A stretch of 58,157 nucleotides of DNA. It comes from an uncultured Polaribacter sp. (GTDB taxonomy: Bacteria > Bacteroidota > Bacteroidia > Flavobacteriales > Flavobacteriaceae). The notes below the pieces were generated by a model. The model had not been told where the DNA came from, did not search any database, and saw only the letters and a program-made list of their open reading frames with translations. Both the position numbers and the translations under genes were made by a program. The stretch is from assembly GCA_943787375.1 (NCBI GenBank), contig CALSME010000008.1, positions 1 to 58,157 on the forward strand, written 5' to 3'. This document shows, piece after piece, positions 52,163-58,157 of the stretch. Numbering within the stretch: position 1 is the stretch's first letter; the number at the start of each line of letters is the position of its first letter.

Positions 52163-53698
52163 CTATCCAATAATCATTCCAGCAATGGTAGCAGACATTA
52201 ACGAGGCAATAGTACCTCCAATAAGTGCTTTCATTCCAAACTCTGACAATGTTTTTCTTTGCCCTGGTGCTAAAGAACCAATTCCTCCAATTTGAATTCC
52301 AATCGAAGCAAAATTTGCAAAACCACACAACATATAGGTGGCCATAATAATCGACTTATTATAGGTTAAATGTGATGCACTTGCTACATTTTTTAGTTCT
52401 GCTAATTGTATGTAGCCAACAAATTCACTTGCAGCTAATTTGATTCCAAGTAATTGCCCCATGAGCGTCATATCTTCTGTTGCAACACCTATTAACCACA
52501 TTAAAGGTGCAAAAGCGTACCCTAAAATTGCTTCAATAGAAAAACTACTGTAAGCCGTATTTTCTGCCATCCAAGAATTTAATGTTGTGATGTCTCCAAC
52601 CCAACCTAAAATTCCATTTAACATCGCAATTACAGCAACAAACACTAATAACATGGCTCCTACATTTACCGCTAAGCGTAAACCTTCTGTGGTTCCGTTT
52701 GCGATTGCATCTAAAATGTTTGATCCTATTTTTTCTTGAGAAACAGTAACATCTGTATTTACTTTTTCTGTTTGTGGATAGAGCATTTTAGAAATGACAA
52801 TGGCACCAGGAGCAGCCATAACGGATGCTGCCAATAAATGTTTTGCAAAAATCAATTCTAAGGCTTTATCTCCACCACCTAAAAACCCAATATACGCAGC
52901 TAATACCGCACCGGCAACCGTTGCCATACCACCAACCATTACCAAGAGCATTTCAGATTTGTTCATCTTCTCCAAATAAGCCTTGATTAACAAAGGCGCT
53001 TCGGTTTGTCCCAAAAAAATATTTCCTGCAACAGAGAGACTTTCCATTCCAGATATTCCTAGAAACTTAGTAAGCCCCATTGCCATTATCTTTACAATTT
53101 TTTGAATAATTCCTAAATAAAAGAAAAGCGAGGTTAAGGCAGAAAAGAAGATGATTGTTGGCAGTACTTGAAAGGCAAAAATATACCCAAAGGTAGTCGT
53201 ATCGCCAACCATACCTGCAAATAAAAACTCACTACCTGCTTTGGTGTACTCTAATATTTCAATGAATATACTTCCTATAAATTCAAAAATCGATTGAATC
53301 ATTTGAACTTTCAAAACACCAATTGCAATTATCAGTTGAAGCGACAAGCCTATTGCAACTTTTTTCCAATCAATGGCTTTTCGATTGCTACTAAATAAAA
53401 AGGCAATTATAATTAAAGAAATCATCCCTAACACACCTCTCCATAAACTCTGCATTGAAAAACCTTGACTTGCTATGATTGTACTGGAGTCTTCAGCGAC
53501 ATTAGTGGTCGTTTCTTTTAATGTTTTTGGCGAGCTTTCGTCTGCAACTTCAGCAACTAACAAAGTAGTCTGTTTATTTTGCTCCAAAAATCCGGTAACT
53601 TCTTCTGTCTGATTTTCTACTGCTTTAACCGTGTCTAACTCTTGAGAAAAACTAAGAACAGAGAACAAACAAAAAGCAATTAAAACTATTTTTTTCAT
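52163..53698 (-). CDS. nupC: CNT-family nucleoside transporter with N-terminal periplasmic extension
   Basis: 511 residues from ATG at 53698 (MKKIVLIAFC); upstream in-frame codons belong to the DUF151 end and are rejected. A signal peptide (1-18) and about 80 polar residues (rich in T, E, S) come before the standard NupC body, which has the QTEAPLLIKAYLEKM and GGMATVAGAVLAAYIGFLGG signatures. Couples nucleoside uptake to Na+ or H+. The extension is not present in E. coli NupC. 13 bases after DUF151. Confidence 0.9.
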   Translation of the reverse strand: MKKIVLIAFCLFSVLSFSQELDTVKAVENQTEEVTGFLEQNKQTTLLVAEVADESSPKTLKETTTNVAEDSSTIIASQGFSMQSLWRGVLGMISLIIIAFLFSSNRKAIDWKKVAIGLSLQLIIAIGVLKVQMIQSIFEFIGSIFIEILEYTKAGSEFLFAGMVGDTTTFGYIFAFQVLPTIIFFSALTSLFFYLGIIQKIVKIMAMGLTKFLGISGMESLSVAGNIFLGQTEAPLLIKAYLEKMNKSEMLLVMVGGMATVAGAVLAAYIGFLGGGDKALELIFAKHLLAASVMAAPGAIVISKMLYPQTEKVNTDVTVSQEKIGSNILDAIANGTTEGLRLAVNVGAMLLVFVAVIAMLNGILGWVGDITTLNSWMAENTAYSSFSIEAILGYAFAPLMWLIGVATEDMTLMGQLLGIKLAASEFVGYIQLAELKNVASASHLTYNKSIIMATYMLCGFANFASIGIQIGGIGSLAPGQRKTLSEFGMKALIGGTIASLMSATIAGMIIG

Positions 53699-53711
53699 GG
53701 GGTAGGATTGG

Positions 53712-54323
53712 TTATGATCTTTTACTGATTTCGTCTCTAATTTTTGCTGCCAATTCATAATTTTCATTATCAACGGCTTTCTCTAATTGATGGTGTAATT
53801 CTTTTAGGGAACTTCTAGAAAAAGCAGATTCTTTCTCAGGAAGAACGGCTTCTAATTCAATTTCGTCTTCCTCGGAATCATTTTCTTCATAAAGATCAAA
53901 TTCTTCATCAACATTTAAATGTACACCTGCTTTGTCTAAGATATTTTCATAAGTATAAATTGGTGCTTCAAAACGAACAGCAATTGCGATGGCATCTGAA
54001 GTTCTTGTATCTATAATTTCTTCAACACCCTCTCTTTCGCAAATTAAACTTGAGTAAAAGACACCATCCACCAATTTATGAATAATGACTTGTTGAATCT
54101 GGATTGAGAATCGATCAGAAAAAGTTTTAAATAAATCGTGTGTAAGCGGTCTTGGAGGTCTAATTTCTTTCTCCAAAGCAATCGCAATGGATTGTGCTTC
54201 AAAAGCGCCAATAATAATCGGTAAGGTTCTCGTGCCCTCCATTTCACTTAATACTAAAGCATAAGCGCCACTTTGGGTTTGGCTATAAGAAATTCCTTTT
54301 ATAGTAAGTTTTATTAAACTCAT
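53712..54323 (-). CDS. Bifunctional nuclease-domain (DUF151/BFN) protein with UVR motif
   Basis: 203 residues. The BFN domain covers about 1-140 (SGAYALVLSEMEGTRTLPIIIGAFEAQ and ARV-like SDAIAIAVRFEAPI). After an acidic linker, a UvrB/UvrC motif ends the protein (LHHQLEKAVDNENYELAAKIRDEI), which may bring it to DNA repair complexes. Proposed nuclease activity is from plant and mycobacterial relatives. Lies between etfA and nupC. Confidence 0.9.
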   Translation of the reverse strand: MSLIKLTIKGISYSQTQSGAYALVLSEMEGTRTLPIIIGAFEAQSIAIALEKEIRPPRPLTHDLFKTFSDRFSIQIQQVIIHKLVDGVFYSSLICEREGVEEIIDTRTSDAIAIAVRFEAPIYTYENILDKAGVHLNVDEEFDLYEENDSEEDEIELEAVLPEKESAFSRSSLKELHHQLEKAVDNENYELAAKIRDEISKRS

Positions 54324-54341
54324 AAATAATCTTCGTAAAAT

Positions 54342-54399
54342 AAAAAAAAGCTATCAAACTTAGGAGAATACCTAAAACCGGATAGCCCTCTTATTGGGC
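54342..54399 (-). terminator. Terminator of the etfBA operon
   Basis: Minus strand: GCTATC/GATAGC outer stem (54350-54355 with 54381-54386) and TTAGG/CCTAA inner stem, then eight T's (54342-54349). A second small hairpin GCCC/GGGC (54385-54399) overlaps the base. Confidence 0.7.
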
Positions 54400-54457
54400 A
54401 CAATTTAATAAAAAATATGTGTGAAACCTTTAAATATTCGCTGTAATTTATAAAAAC

Positions 54458-55420
54458 TTATGCAGCCTTAAATGCTTTTAATTTTTCAATCAATACGGGT
54501 ATTACTTCAAAAGCATCTCCAACAATACCATAATCTGCCGCTTTAAAGAAAGGTGCTTCTGGATCTGTGTTGATGACAACTTTTACTTTTGATGCGTTAA
54601 TTCCTGCTAAATGCTGAATCGCACCCGAAATACCAATGGCAATATATAAATTGGAAGCAACTGGTTTTCCGGTTTGCCCAACATGTTCTCCATGAGGACG
54701 CCAACCTAAATCTGAAACGGGCTTAGAACAGGCAGTTGCAGCACCTAAAACTTCGGCCAACTCCTCAATCATTCCCCAGTTTTCTGGACCTTTCAACCCT
54801 CTTCCGGCAGAAACAACCGAATCTGCATCTGCAATGGTTACTTTTCCAGAGGCTTTTTCTACTTTTTCTGATGTTACACCGAAATCTGACTCCGATAGAG
54901 TGACATCAAAACTTTCAGAAGTTCCTGCTACTGGATTTTCGTGCACTCCATAAGAATTCTTTGCAACTCCAATGATCTTATTTTCTGTATTCATAACCGT
55001 ATTGCTAAAACCTTTGTTTGAGAATGCTTTCCTTTTTATTGTAAAGGGAGCTACTTCACTTGGCAAAGCGACAACATTTGATGCATAACCAGCATTCATC
55101 GCAACAGCCAACATAGGGGCAACGTGCAAGACATTAATACTCGAATCTAACACAACAATGCTTGCATTTTCTGCAGTTGCTGCCTGTTGAAGTACCGAAG
55201 TATATCCTTTTGCATTGAATGTTTTTAATTGCTCATTAGATACAATCAACACTTTTTCTGCACCATAGGTATATAATTCTGAAACGTCTGAAGCGTTTAT
55301 GGTAACTACGGCAACAGTGGTTCCTAATTGTTCTGCAACTCTTTTCCCGTAGGAAACGACTTCAAAAGCAGATTTTTTAAATTTTCCTTCCGATGAATCG
55401 GCAAATACTAAAACTGACAT
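54458..55420 (-). CDS. etfA: Electron transfer flavoprotein alpha subunit
   Basis: 320 residues from the ATG at 55420 (MSVLVFADSSEG); upstream in-frame codons are not family sequence. The C-terminal FAD domain is clear: VVSAGRGLKG, GWRPHGEHVGQTGKPV, ISGAIQHLAGI and VVINTDPEAPFFKAADYGIVGD. With EtfB, carries electrons from acyl-CoA dehydrogenases to the quinone pool. 91 bases after etfB. Confidence 0.95.
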   Translation of the reverse strand: MSVLVFADSSEGKFKKSAFEVVSYGKRVAEQLGTTVAVVTINASDVSELYTYGAEKVLIVSNEQLKTFNAKGYTSVLQQAATAENASIVVLDSSINVLHVAPMLAVAMNAGYASNVVALPSEVAPFTIKRKAFSNKGFSNTVMNTENKIIGVAKNSYGVHENPVAGTSESFDVTLSESDFGVTSEKVEKASGKVTIADADSVVSAGRGLKGPENWGMIEELAEVLGAATACSKPVSDLGWRPHGEHVGQTGKPVASNLYIAIGISGAIQHLAGINASKVKVVINTDPEAPFFKAADYGIVGDAFEVIPVLIEKLKAFKAA

Positions 55421-55511
55421 ATGCTTATATTTTTTAGTTGGTAAATGTTTTATTTGTGAATTGTTGCTTTTAAAATTCCAAAACAAGAACACATTGAAAC
55501 AATAATACCGT

Positions 55512-56258
55512 TTATATTACTTTTGCTTCATTATGTAATAAGTCAATCAACGCATCAATATTGTCTGCATCTATTAATTTTACAGCTCCTTTTGGTGCTG
55601 GTTTTTCATAAGATTGTGCAGCAGTTGCGTTCTCTATTTCTAGAGGCTCAACAACCGTTAATGGTTTTTTTCTTGCCATCATAATTCCTCGCATGTTTGG
55701 AATCCTTAAATCAGACTCTTCTACAATTCCTTTTTGCCCAGCAACCACCATTGGTAAGGTAGATGCATGTGTTTCATTTCCTCCATCAATTTCTCTTACT
55801 AAAGAAACCCCAGTTCCGTCTACTTCAATACCTACGCAGCCATTCACAAAATTAAAGTCGACTAATGAAGCTAACATTCCTGGAACCATACCCCCATTAT
55901 AATCGATCGATTCTCTTCCTGTCAATACTAAATCGTACTCCCCATTTTTAACAATCTCTGCCAATTGCTTTGCAACAAACAAACCGTCTGTTGCTGCTGC
56001 ATTTACACGAATTGCAGCATCTGCACCAATTGCCAATGCTTTTCGTAGGGTAGGTTCTGTTGTTGCGTTTCCAACATTTACAACCGTTACAGATGCGCCT
56101 TGTTTTTCCTTAAACCACATGGCTCTTGTTAAACTAAACTCATCATACGGATTGATCACAAACTGAACACCGTTTGTATCAAACTGTGTATCGTTTTCTA
56201 TAAAATTAATTTTTGAAGTGGTATCAGGGACATGGCTAATACATACTAATATTTTCAT
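55512..56258 (-). CDS. etfB: Electron transfer flavoprotein beta subunit
   Basis: 248 residues. MKILVCISHVPDTTSKINF, INPYDEFSLTRAMWFKE, RKALAIGADAAIRV, TGRESIDYNGGMVPGMLA and the DLRIPNMRGIMMARKKPL segment identify EtfB. Binds AMP in the heterodimer with EtfA. First gene of the operon; its promoter carries TAACTTTG at 56290-56297. Confidence 0.95.
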   Translation of the reverse strand: MKILVCISHVPDTTSKINFIENDTQFDTNGVQFVINPYDEFSLTRAMWFKEKQGASVTVVNVGNATTEPTLRKALAIGADAAIRVNAAATDGLFVAKQLAEIVKNGEYDLVLTGRESIDYNGGMVPGMLASLVDFNFVNGCVGIEVDGTGVSLVREIDGGNETHASTLPMVVAGQKGIVEESDLRIPNMRGIMMARKKPLTVVEPLEIENATAAQSYEKPAPKGAVKLIDADNIDALIDLLHNEAKVI

Positions 56259-56289
56259 AATTTCTGCTATTTTATTTTTTTTGACGTGA

Positions 56290-56297
56290 CAAAGTTA
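56290..56297 (-). promoter_or_regulatory. -7 element (TAACTTTG) for etfB
   Basis: Exact TAnnTTTG on the minus strand, 31 bases before the ATG. The remaining 290-base gap before the divergent transferase gene shows no other feature. Confidence 0.5.
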
Positions 56298-56552
56298 CGC
56301 CTTTTTTACAAAAAATACTATGCATGCATAATAAATTTTTTTTCTTTCAAATAAGCCAAAATAGATTTAAAAATTTGTCTTAAAATTAAGGGCTATGATA
56401 AAAATAGACTTTAAACACTACAAATCATTTCCAGATATTACTGTAAACGCCCATTTATTCGGTTAATTGACCACTTGTTTATTTGCATTAAATTTTATCC
56501 ATAAGAATGTTTTTTTTAAAAAATTAAAGTTAACTTGTGTTAAAAAAATAAA

Positions 56553-58073
56553 ATGAAAAAATACAAAAAAGAAATTCAATTTCACCTGCTTATTAACATT
56601 TGTATTGCTGTTTTTCTGAGCATTGCATCCTACATTCACATTCCGCTTGGAACAGTGAAAGCTACCTTCATTTATGTAGCCCACTTTTTTATTATACAAT
56701 TTACTTTTTTTGGTTTCATCTATTTTTTCAGTATGTTTAAACGGTTATTTTCAGTTCTGTTTCCAATCTTTTTTATTTTATTTGCTGGCTTTTCATTTTG
56801 GGAATATTCACAAAACATCACAATAACACCAGGTTTAATTCAAACAATCCTAGAAACAAACTCAAGTATTGCTGTAGACCTTATTAATCCTCCTTACGTG
56901 GCATACCTATTAAGCGCGTTAATTGTTGCTATTTTTTGTATTAAAAGGTTCAGTAGACTAGAAAATAATGTTTTGAAATCGCCTTTAAGCATTCTTGCTA
57001 TGATTGCTATAGGTGTTTTTTTTCTTGTTGAAAATCAGCGTTCTGGAACTTTTAGCCGAAGAAACCCTTATAGTGTAATTTTTAGTTATAAGAAGTATTT
57101 TCAACAACCTAGTTTAAAATTAAAAAAGGTAAAAGAAAACATTACTGGAATCAAAGATAGCTTGGAAATAATTTTAGTGGTTGGAGAAACATTAAGAGCA
57201 GACCATTTGTCATTAAATGGGTATCGCAGAAATACAAGCCCTTTATTGTCTCAACAAGATAATTTAACCAGTTATAAAAATTTATATACCCCTTTTACAT
57301 TTTCGTCAGGGAGTATTCCACAGTTATTAACAGACAAATCTATTCTTGACAAGAATAAAAAAGAATTAATTAGCTTATTTAGCATCTTAAAAAAAGCCAA
57401 TTTTCATACGAAATGGATCGGAAATCAATCTCTAGAGAAAAGTTTTAAGAACATCGTCAATACAAATGACTCTGTCGTTATTATTGATAAATTTCATTCT
57501 GTTTTCAGCTTCATAAAAGAAAAAGACATTGAATTATTGAAGCACCACAACTTTAACAAAACGCCTGCAAAAAAAACAATCACTACATTTCACATGGTCG
57601 GAAGTCATTGGTATTATAACAGTAGATACGGTGCTGCTTTTAAAAAATTCGTGCCAATAACGGAAAGTAAGCATGTTGGTTCGTCCACTAAGGAACAACT
57701 TATTAATTCGTACGACAATACTGTTCTCTATTTTGACTACTTTTTAAATAGCCTCATTAATCGGCTAAAAAAAGAAAATAATAACACGGTTTTAATTTAT
57801 GTTTCAGATCACGGAGAGACTTTGGGTGAAGACGACAAATGGTTTCATGGGAATGACCATAGAACATCTCAAAACCCTGCAATGCTTGTATGGTATTCCG
57901 AGAAATTTAAAACAAAAAATCATTCAAAAATAGCACATTTACAATCGATAAAGAACGATTCTATTTCAAGTAATTTCTTATTTCACAGCATCTTAGATAT
58001 TTCAGAAATAAAAGGTTTTAGCTATAAAAAAGAAGAAAGTATTTTCTACAAAAAGAAAGAAGAAAGCAATTAG
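56553..58073 (+). CDS. EptA-like phosphoethanolamine transferase
   Basis: 506 residues. About five membrane helices (1-165), then a periplasmic alkaline-phosphatase/sulfatase domain. LVVGETLRADHLSLNGY holds the nucleophile Thr213 (GET), VSDHGETLGEDDKWFHGND carries the metal residues, and the body fits MCR/EptA-type enzymes. It would add phosphoethanolamine to lipid A, lowering the negative charge of the outer leaflet. E. coli EptA has 547 residues. Exact substrate is inference. Confidence 0.87.
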   Translation: MKKYKKEIQFHLLINICIAVFLSIASYIHIPLGTVKATFIYVAHFFIIQFTFFGFIYFFSMFKRLFSVLFPIFFILFAGFSFWEYSQNITITPGLIQTILETNSSIAVDLINPPYVAYLLSALIVAIFCIKRFSRLENNVLKSPLSILAMIAIGVFFLVENQRSGTFSRRNPYSVIFSYKKYFQQPSLKLKKVKENITGIKDSLEIILVVGETLRADHLSLNGYRRNTSPLLSQQDNLTSYKNLYTPFTFSSGSIPQLLTDKSILDKNKKELISLFSILKKANFHTKWIGNQSLEKSFKNIVNTNDSVVIIDKFHSVFSFIKEKDIELLKHHNFNKTPAKKTITTFHMVGSHWYYNSRYGAAFKKFVPITESKHVGSSTKEQLINSYDNTVLYFDYFLNSLINRLKKENNNTVLIYVSDHGETLGEDDKWFHGNDHRTSQNPAMLVWYSEKFKTKNHSKIAHLQSIKNDSISSNFLFHSILDISEIKGFSYKKEESIFYKKKEESN

Positions 58074-58157
58074 AAGAAATGATCTTAAATAATTTCATTC
58101 TTATTAGAATGAGTATTTTTGTTATTAAACAAAAAATATCATTTAAATTTTGTTAAA

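Overview
The window looks like a chromosome segment from a marine-type member of the Flavobacteriaceae (Bacteroidota). The evidence is: AT-rich DNA; promoters of the TAnnTTTG type with almost no Shine-Dalgarno sequences; several large surface proteins ending in type IX secretion (T9SS) sorting domains; and flavobacterial gene neighbours such as ruvC-hemW, etfB-etfA-DUF151-nupC-thyA-folA and surE-lpxB-comEC. Genus cannot be fixed from the sequence alone.

Layout. 1-6.8 kb: end of a thioredoxin-fold gene, then comEC, lpxB, a small membrane protein and surE on the minus strand, and divergently a C-terminal processing protease (PDZ plus S41) broken by a one-base frameshift. 6.8-8.7 kb: an OppC-like permease and a Crp/Fnr regulator. 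8.7-16.5 kb: a periplasmic nitrate reductase cluster in the order barrel protein, napD, napA, four-haem NapB, tetrahaem lipoprotein, 16-Cys iron-sulfur protein, NrfD-type quinol dehydrogenase. The barrel gene and napD carry the same operator (ATGACAnnTATCAT) at identical spacing from a -7 element, so they are probably one regulon, and the neighbouring Crp/Fnr protein is the obvious candidate regulator. napC, napG and napH are absent here.

16.6-19.6 kb: a thioesterase, a quinone oxidoreductase, then a sparse stretch with a tiny zinc-ribbon gene, a phage-repressor-like gene with a palindromic operator, and a 104-bp inverted repeat. 19.6-32.3 kb: a five-gene leftward operon of surface proteins: a subtilisin-like protease carrying a dockerin-like pair of calcium loops, a 1584-residue protein with three cohesin-like domains and a seven-repeat FG-GAP propeller, a LamG-like adhesin, a 61-residue peptide, and a smaller cohesin-like protein. 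Two of these genes share a nearly identical 1.42-kb 3' half. I regard this operon as the best candidate for an undescribed system: a possible T9SS-exported, cohesin-dockerin-like protease assembly.

32.7-43.2 kb: tRNA-Leu(UAG), M20 and M1 peptidases, a cyclophilin, a PhnA-family protein, adenine deaminase, an M23 peptidase, a YjbR-family protein, an alpha/beta hydrolase, a cyclase and hemW. 43.2-43.95 kb: an insertion between hemW and ruvC made of 43 uninterrupted heptamers plus a four-helix-bundle (23S IVS-type) gene; it abuts the start of hemW, which begins with TTG. 43.95-58 kb: ruvC, mnmD, ilvE, a metallo-beta-lactamase-fold lipoprotein, a MazG-like protein, a short-chain dehydrogenase, tag, then folA, thyA, nupC, DUF151, etfA and etfB, and an EptA-like lipid A phosphoethanolamine transferase. 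Most of this last part is ordinary housekeeping sequence.
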